A DNA stretch of 64,000 nucleotides from Neonectria sp. B-13 (lineage: Eukaryota; Ascomycota; Sordariomycetes; Hypocreales; Nectriaceae), in NCBI GenBank assembly GCA_002682825.1, contig NOKP01000006.1, positions 310,001 to 374,000 of the forward strand. The letters are read 5' to 3'. Positions 20,824 through 31,973 of this stretch are shown here, piece by piece. The position numbers and the translations under genes were made by a program. The notes below the pieces were generated by a model. The model had not been told where the DNA came from, did no database searches, and worked only from the letters and a program-made list of their open reading frames with translations. Each line of letters starts with the position of its first letter. Within the stretch, counting starts at the first letter, position 1.

Positions 20824-21352
20824 GATGGTGACTTTTGCCAACACGTTGAATGAGAGTGAGTGGGTTGGGTTGTATTATTAGTTACCGCGATTCAGGCGGC
20901 GCCTGTTGCGGTAAATGTCTTTGCATGGGAAACTATTTGTAAATTGTAAACAGTTAACTTTTTTATTGAATATTGCTATTGGCACAATCCTTATACTTTC
21001 AACATTCACAACTAGAAACTTCCTATTTCTAAGGAGCCTTTAAAACGTAAAGTACACCTTAAACAAACGGGGAAACATATCACCGCGAAAGCGGTTGCCT
21101 TAGACTAGGTAAACGGATCATCAGACAACCCAAATACAAAGAGAAACCGGATACGAGTGAAAAAAGCTTATGGGTTTGAATCCCCTTATGGGTTTCCCTG
21201 TGCGAAAGAACGAGAGATCGACTATAAGCTTATATGACTAAGTTGAATAGTGAACTATTCAGTCAATCAACCATGCCTTAAATAAAAGTCAAATAAAATA
21301 GGAGCTCTTTGGAATATACCTGCTCAATATTCCAACATCAGACCTTCCACGA
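20824..21352. other. Convergent intergenic region, AT-rich
   Basis: This lies between the 3' ends of the NOV-type gene and the methyltransferase. GGGTTTGAATCCCC at about 21173 looks like a tRNA T-arm, but no acceptor or anticodon stem surrounds it. Nothing else is seen. Confidence 0.5.
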
Positions 21353-22232
21353 TCACTTTGTAGCGATAGCAACACAAGCGACCATTTTCATCGCAAGATC
21401 ACCATTCTCGTTCCTTGAAATCCCGCGACTGCTCTTCAGCTGATCTACAATGTCTTCAACTGCCTCTTCCCATTTATCCTCGTCTTCTTCGTTCCAGCCA
21501 GACGGCAGGGTACCCAGGTAGCTCCACGCGAGTTGGGCCCAGCGGTTGAGATCTGGGATTGCCACGTAACAATTCTTCTCATGAAACGCAATCTTGCTCG
21601 TCTCAAATCCGCCGGCCTGCAGTGAGGTCTGTAGGTCCTTCTGCAAATAGTCTTCGTCCTCCAATAAGACCGGCATCGGGCCGTCTCTTCCACGCGTCCG
21701 CCAATGGGCATGTTTGAGGGCGTTAGCATGCGGCATGTCGATCCAAATGGAGGCCACAGCTGTGCCACCAGGTCTCAGCGTACGGTAGATCTGACCTGCT
21801 GCTGGAACTGTGTCTCCCATGCAATGGAACGCGAAGTTGGTAAACGAGTGCGTGAAAGTATCGTCGGGAAATTGAAGATCCTAAGTGAGCAAGTCAGCGT
21901 TATTACTAGACGGCTTTTTAACCAACCTTTGCATCCATGACTTGCGCTTCCACAGGCCAATTCTGTTGCCGGGAAATCTCTGCGCAACCTGCCACAAACT
22001 GAGGATTTATATCCGTTGCATTAATGCGGATGCCCCTTGGAGGTGTCGCCATAATGCACTGCGTCACCGCACCGGCACCGCAGGCATTGTCGTGGATCGT
22101 GTCGCCCTCCTTGAGTGGGGGAATTAGGCTGAGTGAAAAATTGACAGCCGTCTCACTCGCGTTGCCTTGAAGCTCGGCCAAGTGCGATGCCTCGTACTTG
22201 GTGAGTTGTTTTGGTTGGAAGCCTGAGGACAT
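21353..22232 (-). CDS. Class I SAM-dependent methyltransferase
   Basis: Exons 22232-21927 and 21880-21353 are joined over a 46-nt intron (GTTGGT donor, GCTGAC branch, TTAG acceptor), giving 277 residues with DAK/DLQFPDDTF at the junction. Motif I of the Rossmann methyltransferase fold is TIHDNACGAGAVTQ, the acidic end of strand 2 is INATDINPQFV, motif II-like DLQFPDDTFTHSFTNFAFHC follows, and LRPGGTAVASIW is motif III. It resembles small fungal methyltransferases of secondary metabolism and UbiE-like enzymes; the substrate cannot be read from the sequence. No backbone synthase is next to it, so it is not in an obvious metabolite cluster. No signal peptide; probably cytosolic. Confidence 0.85.
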
Positions 22233-23648
22233 GATCTTGCATGTAAGTGTCGAGGATGAGTTGACAAGTTTGGATCTGGTTGCAGCTTTTGCTGTCGGTG
22301 CGATGGAAACTGCAGTTCTTAAGACTTCAGACGTAAATACATATTACCTTAGTGCTTACCGAAGCTGACCCGCCCATTCCGAGTCTGACGTGGTGAATGC
22401 TGGTGACCCGTCCTATGTCACATTGAATGGCGATTGGAGAGATGCAACCATGTCTCTCTAATAGATGATATTTAATAGAAGCGCCACTAAAACTCTAATG
22501 AGATTCCCACTTTCGTCTCTACAGGGGTTACGTGTGTGACCAGGCGCAGCAATGGGTCCCTAACTGAGCCGACGCTCGCATTTGGTACGTTATTTCTTCG
22601 CCGGCCTAGGTAGCAGGCTCAGCCACAATATTACTTACGTATATCAGATTGAATACTTAGTATTAGCACCCAATTCTAATCCTGCATATCATCGGCTGTT
22701 GCAAACAACCCAGCCAGCTTCCTTCCTTCCTTCCTTACTTGTTTGTGGTCCTGGGTCTCCAAGAGCTGGAGATCTAGGGCTCACCCAAGTTGACCTATGC
22801 TCTCAGAAGCTTCGACACACTTTAGACGGCCTGACAACCGGTTTTTAGCATTCCTTCCAGTCTTCCCATGGATCTGATGCTCGCCGTGTTTCCATTCCGA
22901 TGGATTTGCTTTGACATTGAGTCTTGAAGCATCATGAGAGTTCATGTGTACGGGCACTGGCTTGTATGGGTTTGCGTGGATGCGCAACCGTGTGGGTGTG
23001 GCCGTGTTTGAAACAAAGAGGATGTTTTTACTTTGTATGAATAACACTCGTATGCATGCGACATAGCCTCTGCGGAGGTCATACTTTTCTTTTCTTTTTC
23101 GCAACTCCATGTCACTTATTGGAGATAGTGGGCTGGTTTTCTCATTCACGGACTGTTCAAAGCCGTTGCCTGAACGTGAATGGTCTCTATTTAGTGAATT
23201 CTCAATCTTTGTGTCTCTGTGCTCGCTGTCAACTTAATAAAGGAAATGCGATGTCTCAAATATTGTTCGGGGCATGGGCCCATTGTGGAATGGTGTTCCG
23301 CGTACCGTCTCTTTGTGTTTGTTTTGCCCTTTGTCTAGTTGACGTATGCACCACTGAATATGTCCAGGCAGTAGAGTAGTCGGTTGAGCGTTCTGAAAGC
23401 TGAGGGTGAATTGTGAACGGTGAAAGGCGAGAACGGGCTCAAATAATCATGTCTCCTGAACAAGACCATTTCCCGATAACCTCTCTTCTATAAAGACTAA
23501 TCGCGACCTAATACCCCAGCATCTTCCAAATCTCCAGCCTCGCCTTTCAAAAAATCCACACCATCTCAGCTTACACCAGCGATAAAGCACCATCTCGACT
23601 TACACCAACTATACAGTACCATCTCAACAAGCAAACTACCCTTTCAAC
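22233..23648. other. Gene-free intergenic region with repeated leader
   Basis: About 1.4 kb with no supported gene. It contains the promoter of the methyltransferase on the left and that of the gene at 23649 on the right, with a (TTCC)4-like tract near 22723. Confidence 0.4.
23559..23616 (+). repeat. Imperfect 29-bp tandem repeat in a 5' leader
   Basis: Two 29-nt units at 23559-23587 and 23588-23616 both begin CACCATCTC and carry ACTTACACCA or GCTTACACCA; a third partial unit (TACCATCTCAAC) follows. It lies 33 bp before the ATG at 23649. Confidence 0.7.
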
Positions 23649-24506
23649 ATGTCTGCACCAGACAAGCGTATTCAGGACGTCGCCCACACATTCGGCGAAG
23701 CCCCGTCAAATACACTGCCGCGCCAGCATGAGACACCTTCTCTTAGCGCCCCATCACGCCTGCGCCAAGCTTGGAACTCGGAGGAGGTCTCGAATGCCGA
23801 CTCTGATGACGATGACAGTTCACGCAAGAGCGTCGCTAGCTTGTCTGCAATGTCGGATGTCAGCGACGACTTCATCAGCACCCGGTCTTCCCAGCCGCCT
23901 ATCGGAACTCGGCCAGGCCAAGTGGCGGCAACCACACAAGCATCGACAGGGCTCCCTGAACCCGCCAGAGGACAGGCGAACCAGTATGGGATGCCTCTCG
24001 GAGACGTCCCTTGTGACTACGACGAAGTGATGCGTCTGCCGTCGTTGCCGGTATATACTGCCCCTAATCCCGGGCCGCGGTCTTATTCTGACCCAGCTTC
24101 CTTTGTGCAACCAGATTACCAGCGTCCTCGCAGTCCTCGCGGTATTCTACCTCGTCGGATTCCCCGTGGTCCAGCCCAGGACGCGTCGACTTTCAGTCAC
24201 ATTGTTGGCCGCATTCCAAACTCCATGCTGCCGCCCCAAGCCATCCCACGCAGCCCACTGCCTCCGGTTGGTCCTCGCGCTATGAGGCCACCCCCTCGTC
24301 TTCCCCTCGCCATCAACCAGCTTACGCCCACGGCTAACCACATGCCGCAGCTTGGCTCTGCACCCATGCAGGGACACCAGAGGCGAACGAATTTGCCAGC
24401 GCCGTTGCAACTCCAGGGAATCACACCCGAGATTCACACCCAAGCGACTCGACGGCTCGACCCAACATCGCCCGCTTGGACTCCTAGAGAGAACAGGGAG
24501 TTCTAA
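23649..24506 (+). CDS. Uncharacterised Pro/Ser-rich protein, 285 residues
   Basis: A single exon opening with ATG in a good context (AACATGTCTGCACC), preceded by a pyrimidine/CA-rich leader. The protein is almost wholly low in complexity: an acidic SNADSDDDDSSRKSVASLSA near residue 50, then a Pro/Arg-rich body with repeated PRSP, RIPRG and PPPRLPL elements. No signal peptide, membrane helix or catalytic motif is visible. Such proteins in fungi are usually disordered and lineage-specific. The coding call rests on the long open frame, the leader and the consistent composition. No function is proposed. Confidence 0.6.
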   Translation: MSAPDKRIQDVAHTFGEAPSNTLPRQHETPSLSAPSRLRQAWNSEEVSNADSDDDDSSRKSVASLSAMSDVSDDFISTRSSQPPIGTRPGQVAATTQASTGLPEPARGQANQYGMPLGDVPCDYDEVMRLPSLPVYTAPNPGPRSYSDPASFVQPDYQRPRSPRGILPRRIPRGPAQDASTFSHIVGRIPNSMLPPQAIPRSPLPPVGPRAMRPPPRLPLAINQLTPTANHMPQLGSAPMQGHQRRTNLPAPLQLQGITPEIHTQATRRLDPTSPAWTPRENREF

Positions 24507-25057
24507 TTCGAAAATTTTAGGACGAGGCTATTGAGCTCTAGCTTTGATTCCCCAGGACAAGTGGATGGGCACCCCTGTAAGCCAGAGGCTCGTATTGTTG
24601 TTTTTCTCACAGTGAGAACTATGCAGGTACATCACCCCTGCGGTGCCTCGGAATCGCGTACCCCGTTTGGCGACACTAACCGAGAAGGTAGGCCGGATGA
24701 CATTTTTCATTTGCTTTGCTTAATACCTGGAAAGGCTGAATAAATATCACTAAATGGTAATTGCTTTTTATTTACTGTTTTTATTTTCGTTAGTTGGATT
24801 TTAGACACCGCTCGCCAAATAAATTGACTGGCATTTTCATGATACTCAGCATCTTCCCACCTCGCGACCAGATGTAATGATTTTCACGTAGACGAGGGAT
24901 GATTCAAACATTTTTAGGTTCTTAAACCGGTTGACTCTTTTGAGTATATAAACTCCCATCGCAAGGTGCGAATAGGCTATAGAGGAGACCTCCTGGGAGG
25001 ATCATAACGTAATTTCATTTCATAGCACCCACAACATCACCGAAGTGAGTCGGTTGG
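24507..25057. other. Convergent intergenic region
   Basis: No gene is seen. AT-rich runs at 24735-24830 and 24890-24960 probably contain the polyadenylation signals of both flanking genes. Confidence 0.45.
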
Positions 25058-26836
25058 TTAGACAACCTGTCTTCGCTTGTCCTCCACCTCGAGGCCCATG
25101 CCGTGGTCCTCCTCTGCGACACGCTGCTTCTCATCCCGAGCAATGTCCTTCTGATCGGCGTCCTTGTTACCGTAAAGACCAATCTTGTACCAGGGCAGGT
25201 CGAACAGATGGTCCATGCTCTCCAGACTGCGACCGCTTGTCTCGGGAACTGAGATCCAGACCCAGATACCACCAATGAAGGTGACGGCAGCGAAGCACCA
25301 GAAGGTGCCCTTAGGCGAGATACCGCCTTCGCCAGAGGGAAGCAGCATGTTGGGCACGGCACGCGAGTTTCCGTACTGGTTGGCAAAGTGCAGAGTCATG
25401 GCCCATGAGGTCGCCAGGGCTCGGATTCGGAGAGGGAACAGCTCGGCAGTGAGCAGGTACTGCATCGAGTTCCAGCCAAGCGCCCAGCCGAATCCAGACA
25501 CGTAGATCATGGCAATGGCGCCTCGGCTGGCACCCACGTCGCCGGGGGGAAGCGTGAAGCCCTCCGCAACACCCAGCTTGGGGACCTTGGTGAGGAACGC
25601 CGCGACGTAGAGCATGGCAATGGTCTGCATGGTGATACCGGTGAGAAGGGCGCGCTTGCGTCCGATGACATCGACGAGGAAGAGGGCGCAGAGCAGAGCA
25701 GCAGTGAGCTTGACAAGACCGAAAACGGCCGTGACGAGAAGCGACTCCTCGGTTCCAGTGATGCCGAGGAGGCTGAACAGGTCAGGGGCGTAGAGGGTGA
25801 TGGAGCCGGCTCCGGACCACTGCGAGAGGAACTGGACCATGCTGCTAAGGTAGAGACGGTACAAGTTGCTGGGGACGAGGAACATTTCCTTGAGCTTGCC
25901 GAGCATGCCGACACCCTTGGTGGCCTCGAGCTCGTGGTCAAGAGCGTTCTGGATGGTGGCGATCTCTCCGATGATGTACTCGCCGTCGACGGGCTGCTGG
26001 CGGATTCGAGCCATGACCTTGGCGGCCTCGTCGGCCTTGCCCTGTTTTACCAGGAAGCGAGGCGACTCGGACTGGAAGAACATGAGGATGAGGATGATTC
26101 CGGACATCATGATGTGCAGACTGGTGGGGACCAGCCATCGGTTGTGAGTGTGCTCGGACATGTTGACGGCACAGCCATAGTTGGTGAAGTAAGCCAGGAC
26201 GATGCCGATGTAGACGGCGCCAGTGAAGAAGCAGGTGCAGAGACCTCGGATAGACGCGGGAGCAATCTCAGCGATATACACAGGGCTGTTGAGGTTAGTT
26301 TTGACCTTGTAGGCTTGCTTGTACGGCGGACTTACCCAACGACGGGCGTCTGGCCTACACCGAGACCAGCAATGAATCGACCAGCGTAGATGGCACCGAG
26401 GTTGCCGTGGACACCGCCAGCCATGAAAATAGCGATACCGAGGGCCCAGAGAAAGCAGAGAAATCGGGTAGCCCAGATACGTCCGATGCGGTCACAAATC
26501 ACGAAAGCACTAGAAGGCGTTAGACATGTGCGAGTGGATGTCTCAAGGGTTGTCTTACATCAGAGCGCCACCGACGGAGCCGATCTGGACCATGGCCGAC
26601 ACATTGGCCTTGATGTTGGCCTGCTCGACCTTGGTGTAGGAATCATAGTTGATGGTGGCCTTGAAGTCGACCGAGTTGAAGGCACCCGAGATGAGACCCT
26701 CGTCGATGCCTCGCGCGGCACCGAGCAGAGAGAAGGAGATGACGGCGAACCACAGGCGCCAGTTGAAGGCACCCTCGGGCTCGTCGAGGTCCTTCAACCT
26801 GAAGATGTTGACGGGCTTCTTGACTCCTCCGGCCAT
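25058..26836 (-). CDS. MFS sugar/quinate transporter (QutD/Qa-y type)
   Basis: Exons 26836-26559, 26509-26336 and 26285-25058 with introns of 49 and 50 nt (CTAAC branch sites in both) give 559 residues. The start is the ATG of MAGGVKKPVNIFRLKDL; a GTG 12 nt upstream in frame is not used. Family marks are DRIGR after helix 2, PVYIAEIAP (the PESPR-region partner in helix 5), SESPRFLVKQGKADEA after helix 6, VDVIGRKRALL in the second half, and PETSGRSLESMDHLF near the end, all standard for the sugar porter family with 12 helices. NQYGNSRAVPNMLL and the ARGIDEGLISGAFNS start are typical of the quinate permease-like fungal subgroup. The substrate is inferred, since quinate, galacturonate and hexose carriers are hard to tell apart. 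Plasma membrane location is expected. Confidence 0.88.
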
Positions 26837-28454
26837 TGTGAAAGACACTGAGGGCTGGATTTGGGAAGGGAGGGGGGTATACGGGAGAGAGAAGGGGGAT
26901 GAGTTGGGGGAAAGGACGAGGACGAGGACGTCGAGGTGTATTTATTGTTAAATGTCTTGACGGCGGAGTCTCCCCGGGTACGCAGAGTGACACACTCGGG
27001 CCACAACCTTAACTCCTAAGAGGCCGGAACGGACAAGTCCCATGCGCAGAGACGATCATTCCCCCTCTGAACGGAGGTTTCCCGCGAGTCCAACCAAGGC
27101 CCTGTCGACGGTCGAGCCACATGCATCATGGGCTTGGGGTATCGTGGGGTAGGATTTCAAAGTTGGGGAGTGCAAGACTCGCTCAACCCCCAACGGGGTT
27201 CCACCTTTGGGTGAGGGGAAGACGATGGACGAGAGCGACGGACCCGCCTTCGCGCGAGTAATGAAGGGTGCAGGACGGTGCATGCTGTGTGCTACGTCGT
27301 GTCCGCACGGCAATCTTGTCGGCAGAGATTCCAGATTCAGAGTGGTGCGGTGAGCTACCGTCCTGCTAGTCATTCTCCGAGCACATAGCACTACGAAACC
27401 CGGATGGAAGTCCGACTTTTTTTATTCTTTAATTTTTAAAGCACATTAAAGATGCTGTCATTCTCACTCACCTACACATGCCATCATCCAAGTTACACTA
27501 TTCCTTCATCCACGAATTTTTGGTCCCCCTGCAGCGTTCGCATCTGCATCTCCGGGCAACGTTGCGGTCGCTCTTATTCCTAATCGGGAACCCGTCGCCC
27601 AGGCGGGGGAATCTCACTAGTCGCAGCCTAGTGGCCACCCGCCTCTTGGTGTGGAAGTCGACATCATGAATTGCCGCCCTGCCAAGAGGCAAACGTGAGC
27701 CTCAAGCTTGGCACAGAGGGCAATTGGAGGCGGGAATACTCCGAAGGGAATAGCGATGGATTCTCTGCCGAGGTGCCTGCCAAGGTCAACGACACCAGAA
27801 ACAACGTCCAGCACCCATCGCGACTCACTCAACAGCCAGCTAGACAGCCTACTAGACAACCGGCAATTGTCCTAGTGCAGCGTTACGAGTCAAGGATTAA
27901 ATACGATTATTTCTGCTACCTACAGCCAACGCGGCACCACCCCGATCAAACAATCCTCCCTCCACATTCCCCGCAGAATCGTCTCCATAAACAAGGCACA
28001 TGGCGCTTTGGCAACCACCAACCGCACCGGCGTCAGCACGTTGGGGGGGATGGGGATAGGCTCGCAGGCACGGAGTCGGCCCGGCTCTTTTTCTGTTCCC
28101 CGAAACTAATCCACAAAGCGGGCCATCCTGGTTCATCTTCGGCCATCTCTGGTCATCTCTGGGGATGATTGCTCACGAGGTGCGGAGAGGCCCGGGTTCA
28201 TGACAATTCTCGACGGGGATTCCTGGTGGTTGGGACCGGGGTAGCGGCGTCACTCCGACGGCCACGAGACGGGAGACCATGCGCCGTCCACTCTCAGAGT
28301 CCCTCCTGGTCGAGACCTTTGTTTGGCTCAGAACAAGGTTTTGCGCTTCGTCTTACCTAGTGCACCCCGGCAGCCATACTAGCAGTACGACATTACACCG
28401 CGTCTGCCTGATGGAGTCCAACGCGTGGATGGCATGATGTTTGCGCTGTTCCCC
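26837..28454. other. Intergenic region upstream of the transporter
   Basis: About 1.6 kb without a supported gene. GGACGAGGACGAGGACG at about 26915-26931 is a short microsatellite in the transporter leader. The remainder to 28454 includes the 3' side of the kinase-phosphatase gene. Confidence 0.4.
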
Positions 28455-29953
28455 TCACGCCCAATACCGTCCCCATATTTCGTACTCCTCCTTGGAGCCA
28501 AGGAACTGAAAGTGGACCTCTGTAATGTCTTGGAACCCTTCCTTCGGCTGGGGCACCTTGTACCGCGACGCGAAGCCGTTGAAGGCCATTCTTGGCAACG
28601 CTTGCCTCGACTCCGGGTTCATTGATGTGTTCAGGGCGCGGACGACATCGTTGTGCTCGCACAGCGGCAGAGGCGTAGAGAACCACACGCACCGGATGGG
28701 GATGCCGAATTTCTTGGCTTCGTCAATCCAGAGAGACCTAGTGCTGGGATCGGCATTGGTATTGTCTGCGAGCAAAAACCTCCTCATTAGCCGCTCGGAC
28801 GGGGTAATGGGGAACGGTGTGGGGACAGACCAATAGCGACCGATTCTCCTTCTCCAAGGTGTTCCCTAGCGGTCTGGAGGCACCTGTCGCGAGTCTTGAG
28901 GGTGTCCTGGTTGATCCTAGCATAGCCAAGCGGCTTGAGGTATTTCCAATAGAAGGTGCTCTTCCCAGCCCCGGGCGGCCCGCAAAACAAGACAACGTCT
29001 TGGTGGTTAGTCTTGTCGAATGCGCGGGGTCCGTCCGATGTTGCTTCCTCGGAGTCTCCGCGCGGGTAGTGAGCCAGGTCGAATTCTCGGATAAAAGTCC
29101 GTGGTTTCGCCCCGAGGAAAAATTCTTCGGGCGTCTGGTACTTGATGCCAGCGTTGTGCGCAAAGTTCCTGTCGGAGCAGCTAAAGTCCTTGGCCGTGGC
29201 CACGACACCATCCGTTCCCTTGCCCAGCGAGGCAGTTCGACCTCCTGCATCGCCAACGAAGATGCTGTTTTCGAGATCCACATCCTTGATGTCGTAGTCG
29301 TCGCAAAGCTCCGTCCACATGCCTGTCCTCGGCTTTCGGTAGATGTCTTGGCTGGTCGCGGCGTAGACGGTCGTAGGCAGGTCCAAGTTGCTCAAGACGG
29401 CGCTGCATTTCTGCTTGAAGTCGCCCACGCGCTTTTGGACCGAGGATTTGGGGCCCTTGTAGTTGGCATCGAAGTGCAGTTTGAGTCCGCCTTGGTTGGA
29501 GAGAATGACCACACGGTACCCGTCTTGGTACAGCTCCCTCAGCCTGCCAGGCACGCCTTTGTCCCACCACTTCCAGTCGGAGGCGCCGCTGCCGTGCTTT
29601 TTCCCCGATGATGTCGCGATGAGCGTCGAGTCAAGATCAAAGGCAGCAATTTTGGTCCTCTTCACAGTCCCGTCTTCTTTCACTTCTGGTTCGTAACGGC
29701 CGACGAGGAGGGTCGCAGGGGTATCGTCGTTGGGGCTTCGCTCAGACCACGTGGTCCGGTCCTTGGGCTTCTGGGAGGCGGGGGTAAAGAAGTTTGCGAC
29801 CGCATTCTCTAGATCCAGGTCGGTCAGCAGTGTTCACACTGCGGAAGGTTAAAGCTCACTCGTAGTACCACTCTGGATCTTGCGCTTTGTGAGCGGCGGA
29901 GAGATGGGCGCACCGGCGGCCTTGCGCTTGCCTTGGGGACTGGCAGGAGCCAT
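28455..29953 (-). CDS. pnk1: Polynucleotide kinase 3'-phosphatase
   Basis: Exons 29953-29860, 29808-28831 and 28765-28455 with introns of 51 and 65 nt give 460 residues. The N terminus has a basic, Ser/Pro-rich stretch (GKRKAAGAPISPPLTKRK) fit for nuclear import. The phosphatase domain of the HAD superfamily has AAFDLDSTL (nucleophile Asp89, Asp91), VVILSNQGG, RKPRTGMW and SIFVGDAGGR. The kinase domain has the Walker A GPPGAGKST at 308-316, and VAIDNTNAD follows across the last splice site. The enzyme removes 3'-phosphates and phosphorylates 5'-OH ends during DNA strand-break repair in the nucleus. No FHA domain is present, as is usual for fungal Pnk1. It shares a 292-bp divergent promoter with the Med18 gene. 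Confidence 0.92.
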
Positions 29954-30245
29954 TGTGAGCAGAAGGATCGTGAGAAGGGCGGCATTCAACCTCGATGCTG
30001 TCGCTGACCTGATGCGAAGGTGTTGATGTCTGAGGCGCTGGTTGCCGAGGCTCCTCGCGTGCGTGGCTGTCCCAACGCGAAGTCACGTGCAAGAAGCTTT
30101 GATGTGAAGCTCCACCAGAGCTTCAATCGCAGGTGCTCTCCAGTCCGGGATATCCTACACGCAATCTCTTCAGGCGCTTGAACGTTGCAGGAAAACGACA
30201 TAATTCATTTGCCAACGTGCAGTCTTCAAATCCAAGTGTTCCGCC
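29954..30245. promoter_or_regulatory. Bidirectional promoter between pnk1 and med18
   Basis: The two start codons lie 292 bp apart head to head, so both leaders and promoters must fit in this gap. No TATA box is evident. Confidence 0.6.
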
Positions 30246-31133
30246 ATGTACGAGGTGTTTCTCACGGCGCTCGTCGAGGACGGCGACTTCGGCGCAGCCT
30301 GCGCTGTTCTCGGCGGTCTCTGCGGCATGTCCCCGTGGGAGAGCGTCCACCGCGTGCTCTACTTCCAAGGGCCGCCCCGGCCGGTCGGCATCTCCAACCA
30401 GAAGTCCATCGACAAGCCCATCCGTAAAGACACCGGCTTTCTGTGGAAAGACTTGCACCAAAATCTCGCCCGGCAATCGTTTGTGCTTCAAGCACGATAC
30501 GAGGTGTTGAAAGACCGCGACATGGGCCCAAATGCAGCCCCGGTCGATCTCGACACCACACCAGGCATCTTGCGATGGACCGACTTCCCGGATCCGCCAC
30601 ACGGTCGGCCTCTCCTTACCCAGCGCAAGAAAGTAGAGCTTTGGGAACAAAGAAAGCTTCCCTCTGTGATGCGAGACAACAACCATCAGTATGTTAATTT
30701 GTCGCTTACTGACTCGGCAGCTGACAGTCCTAGGTTCAAGACGGAGACGATAGAGGAAGTCTACCGGTTCTTCCGAGAAGATGTCGAGTTCTGCCTCGTC
30801 AGAGACTATTTCCTGAAACCCATCGATTACTACGTCCCATTGGAGGCGAGGGGTCAGCCGGCCAGCCCTGCAGACAGCCTACCAGCCTGGGAGTCGTTGA
30901 CGCCCATCGACTCGCAGAAGCGGTGGTTCCTCCTAGTCAAAGTCCATGTGCTACAGGACAACAAACCTGACGAGATTCGCAAAGCCCAGGACCAGCTACT
31001 GGCTGTTCGTGGTGAATTGGAGGGTGTCTTCGACTTCAGGTCCATCGATCGCAAAGTGCACGACACGAGAGTCGCGCAACAGCAACAGGGAATCCAGACG
31101 CTACCCCAAAAGGTCATTCTGGGGAAGAGCTGA
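30246..31133 (+). CDS. med18: Mediator complex subunit 18 (Srb5)
   Basis: The frame is open across 30246-31133, but a 45-nt intron fits at 30689-30733 (GTATGT donor, CTGAC, CCTAG acceptor). Since 45 is a multiple of three it does not break the frame. Removing it gives 280 residues and HQFKTETIEEVYRFFRE instead of a Ser/Asp insert. The start MYEVFLTALVEDGDFGAACA, the YFQGPPRP segment, the DFPDPP-x-RPLL stretch and the C-terminal RWFLLVKVHVLQDN strand are the conserved parts of Med18, the head-module subunit that pairs with Med20 and links activators to RNA polymerase II. The protein acts in the nucleus. It is divergent from pnk1. Confidence 0.88.
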   Translation: MYEVFLTALVEDGDFGAACAVLGGLCGMSPWESVHRVLYFQGPPRPVGISNQKSIDKPIRKDTGFLWKDLHQNLARQSFVLQARYEVLKDRDMGPNAAPVDLDTTPGILRWTDFPDPPHGRPLLTQRKKVELWEQRKLPSVMRDNNHQYVNLSLTDSAADSPRFKTETIEEVYRFFREDVEFCLVRDYFLKPIDYYVPLEARGQPASPADSLPAWESLTPIDSQKRWFLLVKVHVLQDNKPDEIRKAQDQLLAVRGELEGVFDFRSIDRKVHDTRVAQQQQGIQTLPQKVILGKS

Positions 31134-31423
31134 GGGGATCAGACTGGACTCTTTTCGAACGAGTCGCAGGATGGCTTCAAACTGCATGAGCGAGTAATGG
31201 GGCAGTCAGCGAGATGCACTACCCCACGCGACGAAGTACACCTGCAGTTAGCACAACGACATGGTTCACGCGAGACCTGATACCACACCAAAACACAAGA
31301 TATACCCAATACGTGAGTCAATTCATAGACACTAGGTACCTATTTGCCTCATGCTACTTTTCGAAATCAAACCAAGCACCCAATCCCTAAGGCCAAGCCC
31401 CAGCCTTGCAGTTTCTAGCAAGT

Positions 31424-31913
31424 TTAAAGGTGCACCATGCGCTTGGCCCATCTCAAACCCCTGGCCGCGTTTCCAAACTGACCACCCCGGAAACGACCGT
31501 TGCCGTTGCCGAATCCGTTTCCAGCGTTGTTTTGGTTTCCTCCGTTATTGTTTTGGTTGCCACCGTTGTTGTTTCCATTGCCGCCGTTGTTGTCTGTAGT
31601 GTCGTCTCCGGTGGTATCGTCTCCGGTAGTGTTGTCTCCGGTAGTGTCGTCTCCGGTAGTGTTGTCTCCGGTAGTGTCGTCACCAGTGGTGTCGTCTCCG
31701 GTGTTGTCGCCGGTGTTGTCTCCATTGGTTCCGTCGCCTGCCGCGTCGGTCTGCGCAGGAGCAGGAGTGATCACGGAGGAAACGATGTCGTCGCCAGCAC
31801 CAAGATCAGTAGTGGCAGTGCCATTCCCGACCGCTGGCGTGGTGGCGGCATCGTCCGCAGCCGTGGTGGTGGCAGCGTCATCGTTTCCGTTGTTGCCATT
31901 GCCATTGTTGCCA

Positions 31914-31973
<60 letters not shown>

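Noticed and set aside
21165..21200. tRNA-like T-arm (GGGTTTGAATCCCC)
   Set aside because: No matching acceptor, D or anticodon stems in the surrounding 80 bases on either strand.
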